A program made the translations under genes and the position numbers. 64,000 bases of DNA, taken from positions 199,062,134 to 199,126,133 of the forward strand of contig CM068373.1 in NCBI GenBank assembly GCA_034769895.1. The letters are read 5' to 3'. Origin of the DNA: Magicicada septendecula (Eukaryota > Arthropoda > Insecta > Hemiptera > Cicadidae). The notes under the pieces were generated by a model. That model searched no databases. It saw nothing but the letters and a program-made list of their open reading frames with translations, and was not told where the DNA came from. Positions 9,750 through 21,202 of this stretch are shown here, in pieces (the first letter of the stretch is position 1; each line of letters begins with the position of its first letter).

Positions 9750-11757
9750 AGTATCAATAATGGATCTAGAAAACATAACAGTTCAAGTTTTTGGCGTTAA
9801 AAATATAGTTTAACCAAAACTAAAAGTATGTAGAGGCTTCGCGTCGCAAGGCCGCTACGTAAATTTAAGACAAGGCTAGTAAACCTAGAGGAAGCGAAAA
9901 GTGTGCTGGAACCCAAACAGAGTGACAGGATTTGCAATCAACACTCTTTTAACAAGTAACAAAATTTATTAAGTTTAAGTTGGTGACACAGCGCTTCAGT
10001 TACATGTTACCTTTTTACATAAAGTCATTAATTTATATTGTTGCAAGAAAAATGACATAAGTTATACATACATTAATGTGCAGACAGCATACCCCATGAG
10101 GGAGAACAACGCGAACATGCTCACAGTTGAAATGACGAACCAACTAAGCTAATCCCGTCCCTTAATGAAAACATGAATAACCATTCAAACCAATTATAAT
10201 AAATAAGGGTAATACAGATCAGACTCGAAATAGTTTAAGGGAGGAAACCATGCTCTAGCAAAACAATTTAAATACTCCTCATGGTGTATGTCTGACCAGT
10301 TACAGCGTAGTCAGTTACAATTTTTTAACAACTTGAGTTCTTGTGATCTGAGACATTTTAAGTTCTTAACACAGGCATTTAATGTGAACACAAGGGTAGT
10401 CGGTCTATGGAGTTGATGCTGATTGAGGAGTGATAATTAAAACGTCCCCACCTGTGATTTTGTGGAGAAGAACACAAGCGGTACCGTGATGAACAGTGTA
10501 CTAGGAGAGTTGCAAATTGTCCCTGGACTGCGATGATTGTCCACTGGCTCTCGTTCCGGGCATATCAGGCTCACTGTGTTAGTTTGGCTCAGCATTCCTA
10601 GGTCTGACGGCTTTGGGGAGCATTCTGGTGTAGTGCTCTGCGGGTGGTCACCGGTGTTAATGTGACTACCTCTCTTTCCCCTTTCTCCTGGCTGATGCAG
10701 GGACCCTGAACATTTCTATAAGATTACAGACGCATGTTAAAAAGATCTATACATATTCTGGGCCGTCAGACCAGTGGAACTTTCAGATCGAAGGGTGGTA
10801 GAGAAATGAGGACGAGACCTGGGTTGGTTGGTCCCACATCCTGCATTTTTTGCACCTGTCCCAATTTGCAAAAAATAAGCCTTTGGTTAACCTAATTGTG
10901 AACAACGCACAGGGATAAGCTGACACGGCTGACTAGGCACACTAGATCGCGTCGCCGTGGCGTCGACAATCCCTAGCCAAGCACTGCTGCCAATAGCGTT
11001 GGCACCACTGAACAAATTCAACAGCGCCGGGAAATTCAAACCCCGGCACAAGTAGGCCTATACAATGAAATGTCAAAATTCGACTTTAAATTTAAGATTT
11101 GTTACCATTTAAAAAATATAATAAAATAGTAGTAAACCAGAAATACATTATAAAGTTTTAAGTAAACATGCAGAGATGTAATAAAAAAGGTAAAAGGTCA
11201 AATTTTTTTTTAGAATTTTAATGAAGAAAGTTGTGTTAGTGGTTATAATCACAAACAGAATTACTACTGCTGCACACCACTATAGAAAAATTATTCCGAT
11301 TAGCGCTTTCAAGCTTCTCAGCTCATCGTCAGATCGGCATTTTTTTTTAATCTTATATACATCGTAAATCGTATGTATGTGGTACTCCTGGATAAAGAGG
11401 GAGGAAGGTTTTTTGAAGTTTTTGTAAGCAAGATGTGGACCGTGTATAACGGAAAATAAAGCATAGTGGAAAGAGTGAAAGACATAGTAGAGATTAAGAC
11501 GGTTGTGAGAGGGCAATGTGGGAGCAGTAATTTACATGTAGGCTTACTTCTAACGGCCTAACCCGTCGACATTTTCATGGCCACCATTAAAGTGCGCAGA
11601 TTACACACAGCTGCTAGCTGGTTCCTCATGTAGATGGCCTTACCAGACGGTTCTGACCCCGTGACGGAGTAAAAATTTTATTTACAAGTTCCCCTAGAAT
11701 TAGTAAGATATTTCCTCACGACTATTTATATGGTGCTTTCAAATTTTAATTAAGCGT
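9750..11757. other. Non-coding sequence before the tandem array
   Basis: No gene or complete transposon is recognised. About 10440-11050 is less AT-rich and could be old transposon or regulatory sequence, and the rest is AT-rich. A short stem GCCGGG/CCCGGC lies at 11026-11031 and 11042-11047. The array begins abruptly at 11758. Confidence 0.4.
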
Positions 11758-14575
11758 TGTAACATTACATTTGGAACAACATAATATCGTACCTGATTTA
11801 ATGAAGACTTTGGTTAAGAAGCTGACAAGGAGAACAATATCTTCCAAGATGATAGTGAAGAGGAACGACTAACAATTTTAGACTGACTAGTAAGACAACT
11901 GACCGTACCCAAATTAATGATTTAGGCTAAGTGATGCAAAACACCTTTAACCCCAACTATGACAATGAACTTTCAGTAATGACCAAACAAAGAATTATAA
12001 AGACAAACGGTTTCTGAACCAGGACTATAAAGAAACAAATGGTTTCAGTTAATGTATCATTATATCCAGATAATCAAAATACAAAGTGAGGGATAATAGG
12101 CCCAAACATGTAATATTATGTAAGAGAAATATTAGTAAATAATTAAGTTAATTGATGTAACAAAAATATAAATACACCTGATTATAGATAAATGAACCAT
12201 ACAAATAATTGTCACATATAGAGTTCATAGGGTTGTCCAGTAAACAACAAATTATAACATGGTCACAATAACATTTATAACAAGAGTAAAACCCAGATAA
12301 ACAGTAAATGTAACAAGATTATTAGAACTGTGTGGTGAGGTAGAGCAACAGTGTTCACTTTATTGTAACTTTTGTAAGTCAAACATCAGTAAGTATACGG
12401 ATGTTGAAACCCATATAAACAGTAAATATGACATAGACAGTGTCAGAATAATGAGTAAATTAGGTGACAATGAACTAACTAATTAGTATAGAATTTGTTT
12501 TGTACAATGTGCATGTTTTATGTTATAGCACAGTGTTATATCATAGTATTTGTGTTGTGTTTTTTGTATGTAACAGGTGATACAGTTAGTTTAAAGGAAT
12601 GTCAATTTAATGATATTAATTCCATTTTTTTATGTTGTGTTAACAAATATAGCAATAGAGCTGATGTTAAACCATGGTAAATTAATTGACCAAGCAGAAT
12701 GGACTATACAAAGATGTTTTGTTAAGTGTCAAACACCTATACAGTTTGAGTAGAAAACAGTTATTTGTGCAAGGATTTGGTATAATCATAGCCATGTGGG
12801 CATGAATTTAACTATTAGAATAATATATCTTTTGTGTTGTTAAAATAACGTTATATGTTAAACCATTTTGATGAGTGTTAGAAGTTAATTTAATTGTTAA
12901 AGATGTTAAAACATGGTGATGAAAGTAATACTATTACATAGGCCAGGTGAAACCAACTTTAGTAAATTTTGAACAATTATATTAGAAATTTTGTAATGCA
13001 AATGTGAAAGGGTAGATGTATTTATAGTTAATAATGTATACAAGGAATATAGAAACAAAATAACACATATCAAGTTATTTAAGAAAATTCCAAATAACAA
13101 AATTGTAACATCCATAGTTCTTAAGCAAAAATAGGCACGTTTGGTGTCTAAATATAACAAATGTGAAGATCAAAATAATGCTGATAATGGTTTTAAACTC
13201 CCATTCAGTATAGAAAAGTTATGTTAGTTTAAAGATTTTGAACAAATTTTAGACTTCGAAATAATGAAAGTATATGACAATGTATATCCGAATTGGCCAA
13301 CCAGATTACAAGTTTACCCTTAGCAACCAGAAATTTCGGATAAATAAAATGAGACTTCTTTGACAACGGTCTTACCAGATAGACGCGTTCTTAAATCGTC
13401 TTACATTATATGTTATAAAGTGTGAAAAAACTATACAACCAGATAAATACAGTTAGAGGTACACTACACGAACTTTTTGCAATAACAGAAGAACACCCAT
13501 TACATGGAATAGAAGATATAATAACCAGGAAGAAGATTTGAAGTGGACGAGGGACGAGAAAGAAGATCCGACGTGTACGTGGGCCCTATCTTCAACCAAG
13601 AAGAGTACAAGAAGAGGATTTGGTGATTCTGACATCTCATTATATCGTACTTCAACACACACACTTGTATACACGAATTTTTAGTAATAATCAACTAAAC
13701 TACAGACACCATATAACACAAACACTAAAAACAATCACTAATAACACCATATAAGACTAACACCTTTTTAAACACAACAAGAACTTTTAATTTACATAAT
13801 AACTATCAAAGCCTGAACTGGACATAACCTTTTTAAAACTGGTAACCACTATACAATTTCTGTGTGCACCTATCACTCCAACGTTGTAATATCCTGTAAT
13901 TGTAAACTTGTATTTTGATTAATAGTGTATTATTTTGTATAATTATTATCCCCGAACCATATACGCCCTGAGATAATTAATATTTTTATTTAAAAACGTT
14001 AACAAAAAGCATTGTTTTGGTCTCGTAGAAATACTGAACAGCTACTGCTGCCAACTGGTAAAAGAAGACTTATAGTTTTCGCTACAATTGCGATTATCCT
14101 GTTTAAATTTATTAAAACAGTCAACCAGTGTTTTTTCCGAATAAAGGATTCCACAAGGATATATGTTTGATAGTATTTGTGTGTCGTTATTATTGCTGTT
14201 ACATTTAGTAAATAGAATTCACAGATTGCAGCGGACCCGACCGTTGGCATCGTTGAGTGACGTCACGGAAAAGAAGCAGCATAGTGGGAGTAAGCGGCAA
14301 TTTACAAAATTATTCGCCGTTCAACATAACACATTTATAATTACACATCGACGACTCCAGTGCGAGTTTGTCGCTACATTGTTTATATACATATTACAAG
14401 TTCACACTTCCTACGGGTGGTGTAATCCAAGTGCACACGACATATATACAAGTAACCTATTCACAATAACATTGTACGTAACGAAAGATCTGGTTACCAA
14501 TAGACGAACCCGAAGTGAGGCTACATTACGTTTCAATAAGATTCAATCATCATATACAAATAATAAATGGTTACA
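11758..14575 (+). repeat. LTR-like segment of unit 1
   Basis: The segment starts TGTAAC and ends GTTACA, a perfect 6-base terminal inverted repeat beginning TG and ending CA as LTRs do, with partial extension (TGTAAC-ATT against TGTAACCATT). Its left end coincides with the left edge of the whole array and its right end lies 3 bases before a primer-binding-like site. At 2818 bases it would be a long LTR. Candidate signals are a TATATA at 14384 and an AATAAA at 14562-14567, neither decisive. Short AT-rich ORFs inside are not convincing genes. Corresponding segments: 17105-19918, 22720-25537, 28339-31156, 33958-36775, 39577-42392, 45194-48012, 50814-53631, 56433-59250 and 62052 to the window end. 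Confidence 0.5.
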
Positions 14576-14578
14576 AAT

Positions 14579-14599
14579 TGGCGCACCAACGTGTGAGGC
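14579..14599 (+). other. Degenerate tRNA-Lys-like primer-binding site
   Basis: TGGCGCACCAACGTG followed by TGAGGC resembles TGGCGCCCAACGTGGGGC, the complement of the arthropod tRNA-Lys(CUU) 3' end. The TGGCGC and CCAACGTG blocks are exact, separated by one extra A, and the last few bases diverge. Its place directly after the GTTACA end and 122 bases before the long ORF is where an LTR element keeps this site. Other copies begin at 19922, 25541, 31160, 36779, 42396, 48016, 53635 and 59254. Confidence 0.45.
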
Positions 14600-14657
14600 G
14601 TGTAATTTAATACAAATTAAATTATTATTAATAGAAAAATAAACTATAATAAACAAG

Positions 14658-14681
14658 ATGAGGAAGCGAGAAACATCGTGA
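14658..14681 (+). CDS. Seven-codon upstream ORF before the 298-codon ORF
   Basis: ATG at 14658 opens MRKRETS and stops at TGA 14679-14681, 39 bases before the main ATG. If the leader is transcribed it could lower initiation at the main start. It is present at the same offset in the other units. Confidence 0.25.
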   Translation: MRKRETS

Positions 14682-14720
14682 AAACGAGCGGCCGAAACCG
14701 AGAAGGTAGACGAGTTAAAT

Positions 14721-15617
14721 ATGGAAGACAAAGAAGCGACACCGGTTGAGGAAGTAGAAATTATAACAAGGAAAGATCAGGAAAAACAACCAGAAGAAAC
14801 CACACAAACAGAAAGCGAGAAGACGCAAGAAATGATTAGACGTATGATGGAATTAATACAGGAAACTGGGAAAAAAATAACGGAAGGTTTCAGTAAGAAA
14901 CTGGACGAGAGGAATAAGAAATTGAAGGAAGACTTGAGTAAGAAAATGGAGGAAATGACCAAACAAATAATAAATGATAGTAAACTGTGGAGGGAAGGAT
15001 TAAGAAATGAGAGAACCGAAGAAATAAAAAATAATAGCAAACCAGAAACAGAAGAAATACCAAACGCCAAAACAGAGGAACCAGTAGTAGTATTACCTGA
15101 AAAGAAAACTTACGGAAACAAAGACAATACTAAAGATAGTGAAGTGGAACCAAAGAAAGTAAGAAGAACGCATCTAAAGAATTTAATAAAAACACCGGAA
15201 GAATGGGAGATGATGAACAATGGGTTAATTAATGTACTGAATACCCCAATTACCAACAATGAAGAAATCATGAATGCCAGAGACTATAGGAGGAGATTAA
15301 AAGCAATTTCAATAATGACTTACCACAAAACTATAGGTTACAACTTAGAGAAGACCAGAGATAAATGGGTAATACCAGAAATAGAAATACGTGGGAAAAT
15401 ATCAATGATATCATTAGTCATTGATGGACCAGTAACATATTGTTTTAATCAACAATATGATAGGATGAGTCGAATAAGCTTTGCAGCAAATGAAAGAATA
15501 AGATCGGGAAGAATGAAGTACAAGGAAGAAGCGAGAGATGCCGCAAGGGAAAAAATAATTGAAAAGACAATGGTAGTGCGGACAATAAGGTCAACTGAGA
15601 TTATGGACCCGGGATAA
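14721..15617 (+). CDS. 298-aa coiled-coil protein, possible Gag of a non-autonomous LTR element (unit 1 copy)
   Basis: I do not recognise a named family. Residues 1-35 are acidic. Residues about 35-100 are a lysine/glutamate-rich amphipathic helix likely to form a coiled coil (KKLDERNKKLKEDLSKKMEE). Residues 100-145 form an acidic, proline-containing linker. PKKVRR at 144-149 is a possible nuclear signal. Residues 150-298 are a mixed, folded-looking domain (DKWVIPEIEIRGKISMISLV at 214-233). There is no CCHC knuckle, protease motif, signal peptide or membrane segment. The ATG has A at -3 and G at +4. Position behind the LTR-like end and primer site suggests Gag, but that is inference from place only. 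This copy has Ile46, Asn105, Tyr131 and Glu277, where most copies have Val, Asp, Asn and Lys. No pol-like sequence follows the stop. Confidence 0.6.
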   Translation: MEDKEATPVEEVEIITRKDQEKQPEETTQTESEKTQEMIRRMMELIQETGKKITEGFSKKLDERNKKLKEDLSKKMEEMTKQIINDSKLWREGLRNERTEEIKNNSKPETEEIPNAKTEEPVVVLPEKKTYGNKDNTKDSEVEPKKVRRTHLKNLIKTPEEWEMMNNGLINVLNTPITNNEEIMNARDYRRRLKAISIMTYHKTIGYNLEKTRDKWVIPEIEIRGKISMISLVIDGPVTYCFNQQYDRMSRISFAANERIRSGRMKYKEEARDAAREKIIEKTMVVRTIRSTEIMDPG

Positions 15618-15779
15618 ATTATATACCACACACCATCAAGAAAAGGGACGGATGCTACGCTAACCGACTACGGCCAAAGAACCATTTTAAAGAGACGAGA
15701 AACAAGTTTCATTGAGTAACAATAATATGAATAAAGAATAAAGAAACAGAACCATACAAATGAAGGTATGCGCAACTGA

Positions 15780-16365
15780 TATTATTATAAAACCAACAAA
15801 ATTCTAAACAAAGAGTAAGAACAACTTACAACTAATTATTTATGAGAATTAATTTGGAATTGAAGAATTTATTATTATAAAACCAACAAAATTCCAAACA
15901 AATAGTAAGATCAACTTACAACTAATTATTTATGAGAATTAATTTGGAATTGAAGAATTTATTATTATAAAACCACCAAAATTCTAAAGAAATAGTAAGA
16001 TCAACTTACAACTAATTATTTATGAGAATTAATTTGGAATTGAAGAATTATTATTATAAAACCAACAAAATTCCAACAAAGAGTAAGACAACTTACAACT
16101 AATTATTTATGAGAATTAATATGAAACTGAAGAATTTATTATTACAATACCACGAAATTGAAAAAAATGTAGTAAGCTCATCTTACCAACTTTGATAATT
16201 CAGATATAATTTTAAATGAAGCCCAATAAACAAAGTTGAATATCTCAGAATTTAGATAAATAGTAAGGACCAATTACAGTACAGATTGATATGTAATTAT
16301 GAATCAAGCAGATAAACAACTGGGAATAAATTTCCAAATTCTAAACAAAATAAGCACATCTTATT
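15780..16365 (+). repeat. 90-base minisatellite, unit 1 (4 clear plus 3 decayed repeats)
   Basis: Repeats of about 90 bases each carry AGTAAGATCAACTTAC or a close variant, in which GTAAG and CTTAC can pair. Stems of the last clear repeat and the decayed ones begin at 16083, 16172 (GTAAGCTCATCTTAC), 16263 (GTAAGGACCAATTAC) and 16350 (ATAAGCACATCTTAT), so the period persists into degenerate copies. Confidence 0.85.
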
Positions 16366-19300
16366 AAACACAGTTATGAACTTATTATTTGAATATAAAG
16401 AAAGATGCAACATCCATAAATTAGAAGAAACTATAGTGATATAAAATGAATAAGAAAGGACAAATGTAGACAGTCGACGATGAAAATGAGACAAGACTAG
16501 AAACGAATTTATTGCAAATAACCTATCATGATTGTGAGAGAATCAACAACAACTGAAGATGCAAATACATGTTATGTTTTAATTTAAATGAAGATAGTGG
16601 ATGAAAAATGAAGATTAAGCAGTACTGATAAAGAAGGAAGGAAGATAGTACCAATAGAAAATAAAAAATGTTATTAATATCGCCACAAGAAAATAAACAT
16701 CTGAAAGAATCAATGGAAAGAAATATTTAGATCTGAGAAGTTAGACTGAGTGAACAATCCCAAGAATATATTATATTATTTTATTTATTTTAGTCGTGAA
16801 TAGACTAGTGATTATTAAATGTGATTGACTGACGAGATAGCTCCAGCAATCGATATTATTTATGTATTATGTATTGTAAGGACAGCGGGGTATTAGGTCA
16901 AGAGAGCCCCCGACTGATTCCAGAATATATGGTGATTAATTTGTTATGGAAGTAACACGTTCCAGGGATAGAACACTTAAAATTAAAGACAAGTATACCA
17001 GATCATAATAAGAATAACAAATGACAATGTGAAAGTTAAGATAATTGATAATTCAACAAAAAACAATATTTTATTAAAATGATCAAATTGGTGGCACGGT
17101 AATATGTAACATTACATTTGGAACAACATAATATCGTACCTGATTTAATGAAGACTTTGGTAAGAAGCTGACAAGGAGAACAATATCTTCCAAGATGATA
17201 GTGAAGAGGAACGACTAACAATTTTAGACTGACTAGTAAGACAACTGACCGTACCCAAATAATGATTTAGGCTAAGTGATGCAAAACACCTTTAACCCCA
17301 ACTATGACAATGAACTTTCAGTAATGACTAAACAAAGAATTATAAAGACAAACGGTTTCTGAACCAGGACTATAAGAAACAAATGGTTTCAGTTAATGTA
17401 TCATTATATCCAGATAATCAAAATACAAAGTGAGGGATAATAGGCCCAAACATGTAATATTATGTAAGAGAAATATTAGTAAATAATTAAGTTAATTGAT
17501 GTAACAAAAATATAATACACCTGATTATAGATAAATGAACCATACAAATAATTGTCACATATAGAGTTCATAGAGTTGTCCTGTAAACAACAAATTATAA
17601 CATGGTCACAATAACATTTATAACAAGAGTAAAACCCAGATAAACAGTAAATGTAACAAGATTATTAGAACTGTGTGGTGAGGTAGAGCAACAGTGTTCA
17701 CTTTATTGTAACTTTTGTAAGTCAAACATCAGTAAGTATACGGATGTTGAAACCCATATAAATAGTAAATATGACATAGACAGTGTCAGAATAATGAGTA
17801 AATTAGGTGACAATGAACTAACTAATTAGTATAGAATTTGTTTTGTAAAATGTGCATGTTTTATGTTATAGCACAGTGTTATATCATAGTATTTGTGTTG
17901 TGTTTTTTGTATGTAACAGGTGATACAGTTAGTTTAAAGGAATGTCAATTTAATGATATTAATTCCATTTTTTTATGTTGTGTTAACAAATATAACAATA
18001 GAGCTGATGTTAAACCATGGTAAATTAATTGACCAAGCAGAATGGACTATACAAAGATGTTTTGTTAAGTGTCAAACACCTATACAGTTTGAGTAGAAAA
18101 CAGTTATTTGTGCAAGGATTTGGTATAATCATAGCCATGTGGGCATGAATTTAACTATTAGAATAATATATCTTTTGTGTTGTTAAAATAACGTTATATG
18201 TTAAACCATTTTGATGAGTGTTAGAAGTTAATTTAATTGTTAAAGATGTTAAAACATGGTGATGAAAGTAATACTATTACATAGGCCAGGTGAAACCAAC
18301 TTTAGTAAATTTTGAACAATTATATTAGAAATTTTGTAATGCAAATGTGAAAGGGTAGATGTATTTATAGTTAATAATGTATACAAGGAATATAGAAACA
18401 AAATAACACATATCAAGTTATTTAAGAAAATTCCAAATAACAAAATTGTAACATCCATAGTTCTTAAGCAAAAATAGGCACGTTTGGTGTCTAAATATAA
18501 CAAATGTGAAGATCAAAATAATGCTGATAATGGTTTTAAACTCCCATTCAGTATAGAAAAGTTATGTTAGTTTAAAGATTTTGAACAAATTTTAGACTTC
18601 GAAATAATGAAAGTATATGACAATGTATATCCGAATTGGCCAACCAGATTCCAAGTTTACGCTTAGCAACCAGAAATTTCGGATAAATAAAATGAGACTT
18701 CTTTGACAACGATCTTAGCAGATAGACGCGTTCTTAAATCGTCTTACATTATATGTTATAAAGTGTGAAAAAACTATACAACCAGATAAATACAGTTAGA
18801 GGTACACTACACGAACTTTTTGCAATAACAGAAGAACACCCATTACATGGAATAGAAGATATAATAACCAGGAAGAAGATTTGAAGTGGACGAGGGACGA
18901 GAAAGAAGATCCGACGTGTACGTGGGCCCTATCTTCAACCAAGAAGAGTACAAGAAGAGGATTTGGTGATTCTGACATCTCATTATATCGTACTTCAACA
19001 CACACACTTGTATACACGAATTTTTAGTAATAATCAACTAAACTACAGACACCATATAACACAAACACTAAAAACAATCACTAATAACACCATATAAGAC
19101 TAACACCTTTTTAAACACAACAAGAACTTTTAATTTACATAATAACTATCAAAGCCTGAACTGGACATAACCTTTTTAAAACTGGTAACCACTATACAAT
19201 TTCTGTGTGCACCTATCACTCCAACGTTGTAATATCCTGTAATTGTAAACTTGTATTTTGATTAATAGTGTATTATTTTGTATAATTATTATCCCCGAAC

Positions 19301-20063
19301 CATATACGCCCTGAGATAATTAATATTTTTATTTAAAAACGTTAACAAAAAGCATTGTTTTGGTCTCGTAGAAATACTGAACAGCTACTGCTGCCAACTG
19401 GTAAAAGAAGACTTATAGTTTTCGCTACAATTGCAATTATCCTGTTTAAATTTATTAAAACAGTCAACCAGTGTTTTTTCCGAATAAAGGATTCCACAAG
19501 GATATATGTTTGATAGTATTTGTGTGTCGTTATTATTGCTGTTACATTTAGTAAATAGAATTCACAGATTGCAGCGGACCCGACCGTTGGCATCGTTGAG
19601 TGACGTCACGGAAAAGAAGCAGCATAGTGGGAGTAAGCGGCAATTTACAAAATTATTCGCCGTTCAACATAACACATTTATAATTACACATCGACGACTC
19701 CAGTGCGAGTTTGTCGCTACATTGTTTATATACATATTACAAGTTCACACTTCCTACGGGTGGTGTAATCCAAGTGCACACGACATATATACAAGTAACC
19801 TATTCACAATAACATTGTACGTAACGAAAGATCTGGTTACCAATAGACGAACCCGAAGTGAGGCTACATTACGTTTCAATAAGATTCAATCATCATATAC
19901 AAATAATAAATGGTTACAAATTGGCGCACCAACGTGTGAGGCGTGTAATTTAATACAAATTAAATTATTATTAATAGAAAAATAAACTATAATAAACAAG
20001 ATGAGGAAGCGAGAAACATCGTGAAAACGAGCGGCCGAAACCGAGAAGGTAGACGAGTTAAAT

Positions 20064-20960
20064 ATGGAAGACAAAGAAGCGACACCGGTTGAGGAAGTAG
20101 AAATTATAACAAGGAAAGATCAGGAAAAACAACCAGAAGAAACCACACAAACAGAAAGCGAGAAGACGCAAGAAATGATTAGACGTATGATGGAATTAGT
20201 ACAGGAAACTGGGAAAAAAATAACGGAAGGTTTCAGTAAGAAACTGGACGAGAGGAATAAGAAATTGAAGGAAGACTTGAGTAAGAAAATGGAGGAAATG
20301 ACCAAACAAATAATAAATGATAGTAAACTGTGGAGGGAAGGACTAAGAAATGAGAGAACCGAAGAAATAAAAAATGATAGCAAACCAGAAACAGAAGAAA
20401 TACCAAACGCCAAAACAGAGGAACCAGTAGTAGTATTACCTGAAAAGAAAACTAACGGAAACAAAGACAATACTAAAGATAGTGAAGTGGAACCAAAGAA
20501 AGTAAGAAGAACGCATCTAAAGAATTTAATAAAAACACCGGAAGAATGGGAGATGATGAACAATGGGTTAATTAATGTACTGAATACCCCAATTACCAAC
20601 AATGAAGAAATCATGAATGCCAGAGACTATAGGAGGAGATTAAAAGCAATTTCAATAATGACTTACCACAAAACTATAGGTTACAACTTAGAGAAGACCA
20701 GAGATAAATGGGTAATACCAGAAATAGAAATACGTGGGAAAATATCAATGATATCATTAGTCATTGATGGACCAGTAACATATTGTTTTAATCAACAATA
20801 TGATAGGATGAGTCGAATAAGCTTTGCAGCAAATGAAAGAATAAGATCGGGAAGAATGAAGTACAAGGAAGAAGCGAGAGATGCCGCAAGGAAAAAAATA
20901 ATTGAAAAGACAATGGTAGTGCGGACAATAAGGTCAACTGAGATTATGGACCCGGGATAA
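20064..20960 (+). CDS. 298-aa coiled-coil protein, unit 2 copy
   Basis: This copy has the majority sequence (Val46, Asp105, Asn131, Tyr246, Lys277). It differs from the unit 1 protein at four residues. Confidence 0.6.
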   Translation: MEDKEATPVEEVEIITRKDQEKQPEETTQTESEKTQEMIRRMMELVQETGKKITEGFSKKLDERNKKLKEDLSKKMEEMTKQIINDSKLWREGLRNERTEEIKNDSKPETEEIPNAKTEEPVVVLPEKKTNGNKDNTKDSEVEPKKVRRTHLKNLIKTPEEWEMMNNGLINVLNTPITNNEEIMNARDYRRRLKAISIMTYHKTIGYNLEKTRDKWVIPEIEIRGKISMISLVIDGPVTYCFNQQYDRMSRISFAANERIRSGRMKYKEEARDAARKKIIEKTMVVRTIRSTEIMDPG

Positions 20961-21202
20961 ATTATATACCACACACCATCAAGAAAAGGGACGGATGCTA
21001 CGCTAACCGACTACGGCCAAAGAACCATTTTAAAGAGACGAGAAACAAGTTTCATTGAGTAACAATAATATGAATAAAGAATAAAGAAACAGAACCATAC
21101 AAATGAAGGTATGAGCAACTGACCGACATAACGAAAATTACCAAAAGATCATCAATACTGGGTACAGAAGGACATATGACCATAAGCACTATAATAAGAA
21201 TT

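Larger units (their letters stand above)
11758..17104 (+). mobile_element. Array unit 1 (edge copy, 5347 bp)
   Basis: LTR-like part 11758-14575, internal part 14576-17104. It is the most divergent copy. It lacks about 272 bases found in the others after 15779 (an 80-base unique stretch and two minisatellite repeats), and it has private changes such as GTCTTACCAG near 13368 where the others read ATCTTAGCAG. Its last kilobase carries many one-base deletions. Confidence 0.9.

Noticed and set aside
11020..11050. tRNA T-arm/B-box-like sequence on the minus strand (GGGTTTGAATTTCCC), possible SINE
   Set aside because: No A box, no tRNA fold and no second copy were seen.
12495..12680. 61-codon ORF and other short AT-rich ORFs of the LTR-like segment (84, 83, 73 and 64 codons)
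   Set aside because: Their composition follows base content and no motif is seen. Conservation between units is no more than that of surrounding DNA, and the 84-codon frame is broken in units 7 and 10 by the poly-T change.
14163..14642. 159-codon plus-strand ORF repeated in the units
   Set aside because: It crosses the GTTACA end and the primer-binding-like site, and unit 5 has a stop in it. Its presence elsewhere is explained by array homogenisation.
15780..16365. CRISPR-like array
   Set aside because: Repeats are contiguous 90-base copies with no unique spacers, in clearly eukaryotic retroelement DNA.
20120..20614. 164-codon minus-strand ORF opposite the 298-codon ORF
   Set aside because: It is an antisense shadow of a lysine/glutamate-rich frame, giving a Ser/Phe/Leu-rich product, and unit 1 is interrupted there.
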